From an uncultured Burkholderiales bacterium (lineage in GTDB: Bacteria; Pseudomonadota; Gammaproteobacteria; Burkholderiales; Burkholderiaceae_C), in contig CAIYKK010000211.1 of NCBI GenBank assembly GCA_903926695.1, forward strand, positions 1 to 11,699: 11,699 nt of DNA, written 5' to 3'. How positions within the stretch are numbered: position 1 is the stretch's first letter; every line of letters starts with the position of its first letter. Position numbers and translations under genes: made by a program. This document shows positions 1 to 6,447 of this stretch, in pieces. Under the pieces are notes generated by a model that searched no databases, was not told the DNA's origin, and was given only the letters and a program-made list of their open reading frames with translations.

Positions 1-1
1 G

Positions 2-634
2 GACCCGCGCCAGCGGCTGCACCCCGGCGTGATTGGCGCGACGGTGCTGGGCGTGGCGGCGATCAGCGCCTTGATGCTGCTGCGCTCGGGCACCGGGCTG
101 ACGCTGGCGGGCGCGCTGGCCGCGTTGGGCGGCACCTGCTGGCTGTGGCAGCGGCGGAGCCGACGCGCCGCGCTTGACGCCTTCGCGCCCAGCCAACCCG
201 CACCGACCAACGCCCCACTTTTCGACGATGAAACGCTGCGCCGGATTGACACGGCTTTTGAAACCGTTGCCGCCGCCGTGGACCAGTCCGCGCTGGCCGC
301 GCTGGTTGCCCTCAAAGCCGCCGCCATCCGAACGGCCCAGCACTTGAACCGCGCCGACATCAGCGCCGACTTTACGCAGGAAGACCGCCTGTACGCGATC
401 GAGTGCGTGCGACGCTACATCCCCGACACGCTCAGCGCTTATTTGCAAGTGCCGCCCGCGCAAAGAGTTCTGCCCGGCGCGCAGGCCGGCCCCAGTGCTG
501 ACCAGATTCTGCTCAACCAGTTGGCGCTGCTGCAGTCGGAGCTGGAACAGCGCGAGCACCGTCTGCAGGCGGGTTCGGTGGAGGCGCTGTTGCGTCAGCA
601 ACGTTTTCTGGAAGCAAAAGCGGCTGGCCGTTAA
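2..634 (+). CDS. XpaC-like membrane protein (5-bromo-4-chloroindolyl phosphate hydrolysis family), 5' end cut by window
   Basis: The frame is open to the left edge, so the start probably lies outside the window; a GTG at 29 is the first alternative start but would cut into an apparently continuous N-terminus. The visible 210 residues begin with two hydrophobic segments (about residues 10-28 and 33-50, then a basic WQRRSRR stop-transfer). After these comes a cytoplasmic, mostly helical domain that ends in a Leu/Gln/Glu-rich stretch likely to form a coiled coil. The motif RRYIPDTLSAYL in the helical part resembles the YLPTTLKLL-type motif of XpaC proteins, and XpaC genes are commonly found next to telA, as here. 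The biochemical role of this family is not established; the phosphatase-like name comes from an indicator-dye phenotype. The gene converges on yiaA with 26 bases between stops. The family call is moderately sure and rests on motif and context. Confidence 0.6.
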   Translation, partial: DPRQRLHPGVIGATVLGVAAISALMLLRSGTGLTLAGALAALGGTCWLWQRRSRRAALDAFAPSQPAPTNAPLFDDETLRRIDTAFETVAAAVDQSALAALVALKAAAIRTAQHLNRADISADFTQEDRLYAIECVRRYIPDTLSAYLQVPPAQRVLPGAQAGPSADQILLNQLALLQSELEQREHRLQAGSVEALLRQQRFLEAKAAGR

Positions 635-660
635 GCCGGACACGCGCCCGACAGCCTCGC

Positions 661-1110
661 TCACAGAGGCCGGGTTTCAGCCACCGCCTCGCTGCCGCGC
701 GCCATCAGGTCAGCCTCGTAGCGGTCGCGGATGGTCTTGGCCAGCGTGAAGGTGCTGCTGACCAGAAACAGCCAGCTCACCACCATATAACCCTTTTGCC
801 AGTCGCTGATAGCCATGCGCCACAAGCCCCAGCCCGTCAGGCACACCGCCGCCGCAAACGACACCCACACCACCATGATCCAGCCGTTGGTATCGACCTG
901 CCCGTCGCGGTTGTCGCGCACCGTCTTGGCCGCTGCAAACGACACAAACAGGCAAAAGAAAAACCCGATGGCCAAAAACGCCCGGTCCAGCTCCTGGCTG
1001 GGCAGGTAAAACACGCCCGTGCCGCTGGCCAGCACGGCCAGCGCGAATGAAATCCAGACCTGGCTGCGCCAGCCTGCGGTGTCGCGCTGCATGACATATT
1101 GGGTGGTCAT
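661..1110 (-). CDS. yiaA: YiaA/YiaB-family inner membrane protein
   Basis: The product is a 149-residue integral membrane protein made of two tandem copies of the YiaAB two-helix domain. The first copy covers about residues 19-68 and the second about 81-131. The copies can be aligned by eye: each begins VW(I/V)SFA and ends in AKT(V/I)RD. Four transmembrane helices are expected, with the N-terminus and the charged C-terminus outside the bilayer. The length is close to that of E. coli YiaA (about 145). The function of the family is unknown. The ATG at 1110 is well placed, with AAGGAG a few bases upstream. The gene starts 31 bases after the telA stop on the same strand, so the two are probably co-transcribed and the protein may share telA's envelope-stress role; that link is inference. 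Confidence 0.85.
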   Translation of the reverse strand: MTTQYVMQRDTAGWRSQVWISFALAVLASGTGVFYLPSQELDRAFLAIGFFFCLFVSFAAAKTVRDNRDGQVDTNGWIMVVWVSFAAAVCLTGWGLWRMAISDWQKGYMVVSWLFLVSSTFTLAKTIRDRYEADLMARGSEAVAETRPL

Positions 1111-1141
1111 TTTGAAATGCTCCTTGCGTTAAAAAAATCCG

Positions 1142-2362
1142 TCAGAGGGCGACCGGCCCGCTGATCGCCTGCCGCGTGGCTTCGCGCACCTGCTTCTGGC
1201 GCATGCGGTCGATGTACTGATCGGAGCGCGCCAGCTGCGCTTTCATCACGGCGTTGTTCTGACCCATCACGTCAATCATCTTGCTGCGAAAGCTGTCCAT
1301 CGCGTCCATCGCCTTGAAGGTCTGGTCGAACATTTCTTTCATTTTTTCGATGCCCAGCAGCGGGTTGCTGGCGAACTGGGTGGTTTTTTCGACGTGGGTA
1401 TTGAGCTGGCGACCAGTCTCGGCGATCAGGCTTTCAATCGTGCTGTTCACGCCCGAGAGCATTTGCATCACCTTGATCTGGTTGCCGGTGGCGCGGGCCA
1501 CGGTTTGCGCCACGGCCAGCGCGCTCATGCCGGTGGTGGCGACACGCGAGCAGCCGTTCATCATTTCGCGCCCGGTTTTTTTCAGCACATCGAGCGCCAG
1601 ATAGCCGTTGGTGCAGACGGCCTGCTGCGTCAGGATGTCTTGCAGATTCTGGCGCACGTAAAACAGCACTTCCTGCTCCAGCGCTCTGGCGCGCTCGGGG
1701 TCGCTGACTTTGAGCGCTTCGACGTGGCCAGCGAGCTGGCTGTCCAGGCTTTGGGCAAACTGCGCCGCTGCTGCCAGCTTTTGCAGCCCGTCCCACATTT
1801 TGGTGCGGGTGGCTTCGATTTCGACCACATCGCGCTGCATGTCGTCGCGGGCGGCGTAGAGCGCCTGCATGCTTTTTTGCATCTGCCCGCCCGCGTTTTG
1901 AAACTTGCGAAAGTAGCTCTGCAGCTTGTTGCCGTAGGGAATGATGCCGAGCAGCTTTTGCGGCTGGAGCAAATCGCCCTCCTTGCCCGGATTGAGCGCG
2001 TCGAGGTGGCCGCGCATCTCCTGCACCGCCTTGAACGCCGCGCTGTCTTCGAGGCCGACAAAATTGCGCTGCATAAAGCGCCCCTGCAGCAGGCTGGCGG
2101 CCATTGAAATCTCCTCGCGCCCCAGTGCAAAAGCGCTGTCGAGCCGGACCTTGAAAACGTCGCTCTGCACGTCTTCGGACAGCAGCCCGTCCATGAAACG
2201 CGCCACCTGGTCTTCAACCGCCGCCAGCGTCGCCGCAGGCAAAGGCACGGCCTGACGCGCCACCTCGTCGCTGACGGGGTGAATCACTTCGGGTGGGGTC
2301 AGCTGAAAGACATCGGGCGCAGCCGCCGGGGCGCTGGGGGCGGCATAAGCTGGGGTTGGCAT
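1142..2362 (-). CDS. telA: Toxic anion resistance protein, TelA/KlaA family
   Basis: The product is a 406-residue soluble, almost entirely helical protein of the TelA family, linked to tellurite and other toxic-anion or antimicrobial resistance in several bacteria; the mechanism is not established. About 50 Pro/Ala-rich residues come first, then the TelA core. Recognisable parts are the GLLSEDVQSD and FALGREEISMAASLLQGRFM segments, the central GIIPYGNKLQSYFRKFQ stretch, and the long amphipathic helices up to the C-terminus. The start at 2362 (MPTPAYAA) is preferred over the upstream ATG at 2422 because AAGGAG lies 6 bases before it; the 20 extra residues of the longer form look non-coding. 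The gene stands 134 bases downstream of the LplT-PlsC gene and 31 bases before yiaA. An XpaC-like gene lies on the opposite strand just beyond yiaA. Confidence 0.9.
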   Translation of the reverse strand: MPTPAYAAPSAPAAAPDVFQLTPPEVIHPVSDEVARQAVPLPAATLAAVEDQVARFMDGLLSEDVQSDVFKVRLDSAFALGREEISMAASLLQGRFMQRNFVGLEDSAAFKAVQEMRGHLDALNPGKEGDLLQPQKLLGIIPYGNKLQSYFRKFQNAGGQMQKSMQALYAARDDMQRDVVEIEATRTKMWDGLQKLAAAAQFAQSLDSQLAGHVEALKVSDPERARALEQEVLFYVRQNLQDILTQQAVCTNGYLALDVLKKTGREMMNGCSRVATTGMSALAVAQTVARATGNQIKVMQMLSGVNSTIESLIAETGRQLNTHVEKTTQFASNPLLGIEKMKEMFDQTFKAMDAMDSFRSKMIDVMGQNNAVMKAQLARSDQYIDRMRQKQVREATRQAISGPVAL

Positions 2363-2368
2363 GAAAGA

Positions 2369-2374
2369 CTCCTT
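2369..2374 (-). promoter_or_regulatory. Ribosome binding site deciding the telA start
   Basis: On the minus strand AAGGAG is followed by 6 bases and ATG at 2362. This fits a normal Shine-Dalgarno spacing, and no comparable site precedes the upstream in-frame ATG at 2422. Confidence 0.75.
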
Positions 2375-2433
2375 GACGGGGTGAAAGCAGGCAGACGAAC
2401 TGCACAGCTGCCAGTTTGGCACGGGCCAACTCG

Positions 2434-2466
2434 TTTGGGCGAACGGGTATCGCCAAGTCGCCCAAA
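2434..2466. repeat. 9-bp inverted repeat between the LplT-PlsC gene and telA
   Basis: TTTGGGCGA at 2434-2442 and TCGCCCAAA at 2458-2466 are perfect complements around a 15-base loop. The loop contains TCGCC (2450-2454), which can pair with the same left arm instead, so two competing hairpins are possible. A second small hairpin, TTGGC/GCCAA (2416-2420/2425-2429), lies next to it. No convincing U-tract follows the stem in the minus direction, so this is not a textbook intrinsic terminator. It could be a terminator-like 3' element of the upstream gene or an element in the telA leader. Confidence 0.5.
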
Positions 2467-2496
2467 AATGCGCGGGGCGTATCGTCTGGCGCTACT

Positions 2497-4485
2497 TCAG
2501 TCGGGCATCAGCGCGGCCACCTGCGTTCGCAGCGCATCGGGCTGCACCTGCGCCGGTGCCAGCGCCGCGCCGACGTTCAAGCCCACGCGGCTGAACACGC
2601 CGCGCCGGAAGGGCCGCACCATCGCCACGTTCTGCCCGTTGACACGCTCGATGCGGCTGAAAAACGAGCCCCACAAATTCGTCAGCGCCATCGGAATCAC
2701 CGGCACTTCCAGCCCGTCGCGGCGGGCGTTGTCGAGGATTTTCATGATGCCGCCCTTGAACGGCTGCAATTCGCCGTCAAAGGTGATGCCGCCTTCGGGA
2801 AAGATGGCCAGCAGGTCGCCGTTTTGCAGCACCTTGGCGGCGGCTTCAAACGCGGCTTCGTAGGCGGCGGGGTTTTCGGCGCGGGGCGCGACGGGAATCG
2901 CCTTGGCCAGCCGGAACAGCGCGCCCAGCACCGGCATGTTAAAAATCCGGTGGTCCATCAGAAAATAAATCGGCCGCGAACTCGCCGCCATCAGCAGCAC
3001 CGGGTCGATAAAACTGACGTGGTTGCAGGTCAGCACCGCCGCGCCTTGGGCGGGGATGTTGTCGTCGCCCTGCACTTTAAAACGGTAAATGCAGCGCGAC
3101 ACCAGCAGCGCCACAAAACGCAGCAAATATTCAGGCACCAGCATGAAGATGTAAAACGCCACCGCCGCATTGGCCAGCCCGGTGAACAAAAAGATTTGCG
3201 GAATACTGAACTCGGCTTTCAAAAGCGCGCCCGCCAGAATCGCGCTGACGATCATGAACAGCGCATTCAAGATGTTGTTCGCCGCGATGATGCGGGCGCG
3301 GTGCGTGGGCTGGCTGCGCAGTTGGATCAAGGCGTACATTGGCACGCTGTACAGCCCGGCAAACAGACTCAGCAACGCCAAATCGACCATCACCCGCCAG
3401 TGCGCCGACTGGGCGATAAAGCTGGCGGCATTCATGATCGGCAGCGCGGGCAGGCCGCGCGAGGCAAAGTACAAATCGACAGCAAACACGCTCATGCCAA
3501 TCGCGCCCAGCGGCACCAGGCCGATTTCCACATGGCGGCGCGACAGCACCTCGCACAGCAGCGAGCCGACGCCGATGCCGATTGAAAACACCACCAGCAG
3601 CAACGAAGCCACCTGCTCGTCGCCGTGCAGCACTTCTTTGGCAAAGCTGGGAAACTGGCTCAAAAACACCGCGCCAAAAAACCACATCCAGCTGATGCCC
3701 AGCATGGAGCGAAACACGGCGACGTTTTCACCGGCCAGTTTGAGGTTGCGCCAGGTTTCGCTGACCGGGTTCCAGTTGATTTTTAAACCCGGATCGGTGG
3801 CGGGCGCGTTCGGGATGAACTGCGCCACGGTGCGCCCAAGCAGCGCCAGCGCCACGCAGGCCACAGCCACATAATGCGGCCCGACGCCGGGCACGGCCAC
3901 CATCAGCCCACCCACAACCTGGCCCAGCAAAATCGCCACAAACGTGCCCATTTCCACCATGCCGTTGCCGCCGGTCAGCTCGCGCTCGCTCAGCGCCTGG
4001 GGCAGATAAGCAAACTTGACCGGCCCGAACAGCGTGGAATGCAGGCCCATCAGAAAGGTGCAGGACAGCAGCAGCGGCACCTGAACGTTCACATTGCCGC
4101 TGACAAACCCGGCGGCGGCGATCAGCATGATGACAATTTCCAGATTCTTGACGAAGCGGATCATGCGGGTTTTTTCAAACTTGTCGGTGAGCTGGCCGCT
4201 GGTGGCGGAAAACAGCAAAAACGGCAGGATGAACAGCGCGCCAATGGCCAGCCCGGCCAGCGCGGGCGGCAGCCAGCTCACGCTGAGCTGGTACGTCACC
4301 ATCACGGTGAAGGCGAATTTAAACAGGTTGTCATTGGCCGCGCCGGAAAACTGCGTCCAGAAAAACGGCGCAAAACGGCGCTGCCCGAGCAGGGCGAACT
4401 GGTTCGGGTGCGCGAGGGAAGGCGCAGGCGCGGCGGTCGGGGCCGCCGGTTCTGCCGCATCCGGGCGGGACAGTTCAACACTCAT
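2497..4485 (-). CDS. Fusion of LplT-like MFS lysophospholipid transporter and PlsC-type acyltransferase
   Basis: The 662-residue protein joins two enzymes of membrane lipid handling. Residues about 25-430 are a major facilitator domain with roughly 12 hydrophobic segments, of the type related to LplT, which flips lysophospholipids to the inner face. Residues about 455-650 are a PlsC/LPLAT acyltransferase: the HX4D catalytic motif is H489-V-S-F-I-D494, the FPEGG motif (562-566) stands where FPEGT is usual, and VPVIPMAL near 598-605 matches the distal motif. In E. coli LplT works with the separate Aas protein, and some bacteria fuse transporter, acyltransferase and acyl-ACP synthetase. Here the AMP-binding synthetase domain is absent, so acyl groups must come as ready acyl-ACP or acyl-CoA. 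The expected activity is uptake and re-acylation of lysophospholipid, by family. The ATG at 4485 has AGGAG 6 bases upstream. The gene follows the CREST gene by 81 bases. Confidence 0.85.
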   Translation of the reverse strand: MSVELSRPDAAEPAAPTAAPAPSLAHPNQFALLGQRRFAPFFWTQFSGAANDNLFKFAFTVMVTYQLSVSWLPPALAGLAIGALFILPFLLFSATSGQLTDKFEKTRMIRFVKNLEIVIMLIAAAGFVSGNVNVQVPLLLSCTFLMGLHSTLFGPVKFAYLPQALSERELTGGNGMVEMGTFVAILLGQVVGGLMVAVPGVGPHYVAVACVALALLGRTVAQFIPNAPATDPGLKINWNPVSETWRNLKLAGENVAVFRSMLGISWMWFFGAVFLSQFPSFAKEVLHGDEQVASLLLVVFSIGIGVGSLLCEVLSRRHVEIGLVPLGAIGMSVFAVDLYFASRGLPALPIMNAASFIAQSAHWRVMVDLALLSLFAGLYSVPMYALIQLRSQPTHRARIIAANNILNALFMIVSAILAGALLKAEFSIPQIFLFTGLANAAVAFYIFMLVPEYLLRFVALLVSRCIYRFKVQGDDNIPAQGAAVLTCNHVSFIDPVLLMAASSRPIYFLMDHRIFNMPVLGALFRLAKAIPVAPRAENPAAYEAAFEAAAKVLQNGDLLAIFPEGGITFDGELQPFKGGIMKILDNARRDGLEVPVIPMALTNLWGSFFSRIERVNGQNVAMVRPFRRGVFSRVGLNVGAALAPAQVQPDALRTQVAALMPD

Positions 4486-4516
4486 GCGAGGCTCCTGGGT
4501 TCAAAGGCTTGGCGAG

Positions 4517-4549
4517 GCCAGCGCTTGGCCCCGGCTGGGGCGCGCTGGC
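4517..4549. repeat. Strong 13-bp interrupted hairpin between the CREST gene and the LplT-PlsC gene
   Basis: Arm GCCAGCGC (4517-4524) pairs perfectly with GCGCTGGC (4542-4549). Inside it GCCCC (4528-4532) pairs with GGGGC (4537-4541) around the tetraloop GGCT. The only flaw is a 3-base bulge (4525-4527). It fills much of the 81-base gap between the two minus-strand genes and ends about 20 bases before the downstream Shine-Dalgarno. There is no U-tract, so an intrinsic terminator is unlikely. An mRNA processing or stabilising element, or a partial attenuator, would fit. Confidence 0.6.
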
Positions 4550-4566
4550 TCTGCGGATAAAAATGG

Positions 4567-5430
4567 CTAGGCGGATTTTGCGCTGGATTCAGGGCGCTGC
4601 CGGGCCGCCGCCACCGCCGCGTTGATCGCCGTCAGCACCGGCCAGGCCGCGAAACTGGCCACGATGTGTTTGAGGCTGTGGCCGGAGACAAACTCGCCGG
4701 TCAGTTCAAAAACCGGGTGATCGGCCAGCTCCAGCACCTTGGCGAGCACGTAAAACCCAATGACCAGCGCCCAGCGGATGCGCAAACCCGATTCAGACAC
4801 TGGACGCAGCCACGCCGCGCCCGCAATCAACACCATGCCGCCGCCCTGCAGCACGACCCACGGCAGCAAATTGCCCGACACCGCCCAGACGACCACCGAA
4901 GTCAGCCCCAGCGCCAGCACCGCCGCCGCCAGCGCAATGCCAGCGCGTGGACTGACCGAGCGCACCGCCGCCAGCCCCAGCAGCCCGGCACACGCCAGCC
5001 CCATGCCAGCGCGGTCCCAGACCAGCCCGGCGTCGTCGGGCTGCCAGTGGTAATAGCCGGACACGCCCGCTGTGACCATCAGCCCGGCAAAAAACAGGGC
5101 GACCAGCCCGGCGGACACGCTGCCGATGGCGCGCAGCCGCAGCGCCCGGATCAGCGCCCACAAACCCGCCGCGCCCCAGAGCGCAAAAGGCAGGTTGCTC
5201 AACACATCGACCGCGTGCGGCACCCCGCACCAGACGCGCTGGTCAGCGAAGTCGTGATAGTGAGCGGGCTGCATCAGCGCAGGCCCGAACAGCGCCAGCA
5301 GCGCCATCACAGCAACGGCCAGCTTGAGCCAGCGCTCGCGGCGGCGCACCAGCGGGGGAATTGGCGTTGGCATGGGGATTAGCATTAGCGGCCTGGGTAT
5401 CGACGAAAAATCGTAATGTACACAACTCAT
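4567..5430 (-). CDS. CREST-superfamily membrane hydrolase (alkaline ceramidase-like)
   Basis: The product is a membrane protein of up to 287 residues with about seven hydrophobic segments. It carries the spaced residues typical of the CREST superfamily (alkaline ceramidases, PAQR receptors, Per1, SID-1). These are S124-xxx-H128 in GVSGYYHW, D139 in LVWDRAGM, and H251-xxx-H255 in VSGHSLKH, which together would hold a catalytic zinc. Conserved HDFADQR (59-65) and DVLSNLPF (75-82) segments match bacterial alkaline phytoceramidase-like proteins. Amide hydrolysis of a lipid is the expected chemistry; the substrate is unknown, and ceramide cannot be assumed in a bacterium of this type. The start is uncertain: the ATG at 5430 has only a weak AAGAAG upstream, and Met16 or Met20 could be the real start. 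The gene is divergent from the XRE regulator and upstream of the LplT-PlsC gene, which suggests a lipid remodelling operon. Confidence 0.75.
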   Translation of the reverse strand: MSCVHYDFSSIPRPLMLIPMPTPIPPLVRRRERWLKLAVAVMALLALFGPALMQPAHYHDFADQRVWCGVPHAVDVLSNLPFALWGAAGLWALIRALRLRAIGSVSAGLVALFFAGLMVTAGVSGYYHWQPDDAGLVWDRAGMGLACAGLLGLAAVRSVSPRAGIALAAAVLALGLTSVVVWAVSGNLLPWVVLQGGGMVLIAGAAWLRPVSESGLRIRWALVIGFYVLAKVLELADHPVFELTGEFVSGHSLKHIVASFAAWPVLTAINAAVAAARQRPESSAKSA

Positions 5431-5436
5431 GGCGGA

Positions 5437-5449
5437 CTTCTTTTAGAAG
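5437..5449. repeat. Small inverted repeat covering the ribosome-binding region of the CREST gene
   Basis: CTTCT (5437-5441) and AGAAG (5445-5449) are perfect complements around three bases, just upstream of the ATG at 5430. In the minus-strand mRNA the AAGAAG that would serve as Shine-Dalgarno lies in one arm, so the hairpin could mask it. With only 5 bp it is a weak structure. Confidence 0.3.
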
Positions 5450-5512
5450 AATAAACACACCCCGACTGTGCAGGAAAGCCACCCTAAAAAGTCGAACAAT
5501 CTTATCCGGTTT

Positions 5513-5518
5513 TATAAT
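5513..5518 (+). promoter_or_regulatory. Candidate -10 box of the XRE regulator gene in an AT-rich divergent promoter region
   Basis: A perfect TATAAT lies in the AT-rich 5480-5549 stretch of otherwise GC-rich DNA, 31 bases before the ATG at 5550. No good -35 hexamer stands 16-18 bases upstream; the nearest candidate is a poor TCGAAC-like match. The complementary strand of the same stretch could also hold a promoter for the CREST gene (for example TTGCTA about 15 bases before TATAAA), but this is weaker. The whole intergenic region (5431-5549) is the likely divergent control region. Confidence 0.5.
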
Positions 5519-5549
5519 TTCAATCTAAAAGTAGCAATAATCGATACCT

Positions 5550-6281
5550 ATGAGCACCACCGCCGACCTCGTTATCCTGTTAAAAAAAGAACTCAAAACC
5601 GCCGGAATGACCTATGCCGATCTGGCGCTGGCGCTGGGCATGGCGGAGTCCAGCGTCAAGCGCATGCTGGCCAAAGGCGAGATGCCGCTGTCGCGCATCG
5701 ACGCGATTTGCCGGGCGCTCAAGCTGGACTTTGCCGATGTGGCCCGGCGTCTGGCCGACGAGCAGCCGCTGCTGGCCCAGCTCACCGAGCTGCAGGAAAA
5801 AGCCGTCGTCGCCGATAAAAAACTGCTGCTGGCCGCGATCTGCGCGCTCTCGCAGTGGACGCTGGAGCAGATCACCCAGAGCTACCGACTGTCCGAGCCC
5901 GAGTGCATTGGCTACTTCGCCAAGCTCGACCGCATCGGCATCATTGAACTCAGGCCGCTCAACCGCTACCGGCTCAAGCTGGCCAAAACCTTTCGCTGGC
6001 GCCCGCACGGGCCGGTGATGGATTACTTCCGCGAAAACGCGCTGCTGGACTATTTTTCCGGCGGTTTTGACCGCCCCGGCGAAGGCATGCTACTGGTGCA
6101 TGGCGCGATCAGCCGAAGCTTGGCGCCTTCGTTCATGGAGCGCATGCAGCGCGTGGCGCAGGATTTTGCCCAGCAGCACCAGGCCGACCAGAAGCTCGCC
6201 GACAAGGACCGTGAAGCCTACACGCTGCTGCTGGCCATGCGGCGCTGGGAATTTGAGGCTTTTGTCGCGCTGCGGCGCTGA
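5550..6281 (+). CDS. XRE-family helix-turn-helix transcriptional regulator with a long C-terminal domain
   Basis: The product has 243 residues. The N-terminal 65 form an XRE-type HTH: MTYADLALALGMAESSVKRML (20-40) is the helix-turn-helix, and MPLSRIDAICRALKLD follows as helix 4-5. The remaining 175 residues have no ligand-binding domain that I can name. They contain a conserved-looking helical block (KLLLAAICALSQWTLEQI, about 90-107), a winged-helix-like YFAKLDRIGIIELRPLNRYRLKLAKTFRW (about 125-153), and a Trp-rich end (LLAMRRWEFEAFVALRR). This architecture recurs in uncharacterised proteobacterial XRE regulators. No good Shine-Dalgarno precedes the ATG at 5550, so initiation may be weak or use a short leader; Met20 would remove part of the domain and is less likely. 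The gene is divergent from the CREST gene and is a natural candidate to regulate it and itself. The target is inferred from position only. Confidence 0.85.
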   Translation: MSTTADLVILLKKELKTAGMTYADLALALGMAESSVKRMLAKGEMPLSRIDAICRALKLDFADVARRLADEQPLLAQLTELQEKAVVADKKLLLAAICALSQWTLEQITQSYRLSEPECIGYFAKLDRIGIIELRPLNRYRLKLAKTFRWRPHGPVMDYFRENALLDYFSGGFDRPGEGMLLVHGAISRSLAPSFMERMQRVAQDFAQQHQADQKLADKDREAYTLLLAMRRWEFEAFVALRR

Positions 6282-6303
6282 AAAGCCGCGCCAGTCGGGC
6301 GGC
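6281..6303 (-). terminator. Candidate intrinsic terminator of the peroxiredoxin unit
   Basis: On the minus strand GCCGCCC, loop GACT, and GG-C-GCGGC form a 7-bp GC stem with a one-base bulge, followed directly by TTTTC. It lies 10 bases beyond the stop of the gene remnant, and its T-run touches the stop codon of the convergent XRE gene. The U-tract is short, so termination may be incomplete. Confidence 0.5.
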
Positions 6304-6313
6304 GCTCAGCCGT

Positions 6314-6447
6314 TCAATCGACCGCCGTGAACACCATCAGCACGCCGGTGTCGTTGTACAGCTGGCTGCGGGCGATTTCGCCGCTGGCAAAAAGCCAGCG
6401 TCATGCCCACATCGGGCACACCGGCCGCGTGAGCGAGGGGAAAAGCG
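6314..6447 (-). pseudogene. Remnant: frameshifted C-terminal fragment of an unrecognised protein
   Basis: Directly after the peroxiredoxin stop, two minus-strand reading frames join into one protein-like end. One frame reads AHAAGVPDVGMTLAF up to about 6389. The frame one base away continues as ASGEIARSQLYNDTGVLMVF and then TAVD, ending at TGA 6316-6314. Dropping one T from the five-T run (6389-6393) restores a single frame. No start codon or ribosome site of its own is present, and the upstream frame runs back into the peroxiredoxin gene, so the 5' part is missing. The edge-strand-like sequence resembles the end of a hotdog-fold thioesterase, but that is only a guess. The region could also be ordinary non-coding DNA. 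Confidence 0.4.
6382..6400. repeat. Perfect 7-bp hairpin at the frameshift point of the remnant
   Basis: CGCTGGC (6382-6388) and GCCAGCG (6394-6400) are perfect complements around a loop of exactly five A residues. The loop is the homopolymer at which the remnant's reading frame breaks. Confidence 0.6.

Noticed and set aside
654..670. GCCTC/GAGGC hairpin between the convergent XpaC-like and yiaA genes as a terminator
   Set aside because: The stem is only 5 bp with a 7-base loop and has no T-run on either strand.
2363..2422. Longer TelA protein starting at 2422
   Set aside because: The 20 added residues have no ribosome site and an unlikely Cys/Ser-rich sequence, while the start at 2362 has AAGGAG at ideal spacing.
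2416..3585. 389-codon plus-strand open frame antisense to the LplT-PlsC gene
   Set aside because: The translation is His/Gln/Arg-rich with no hydrophobic core, typical of the complement of a membrane protein gene.
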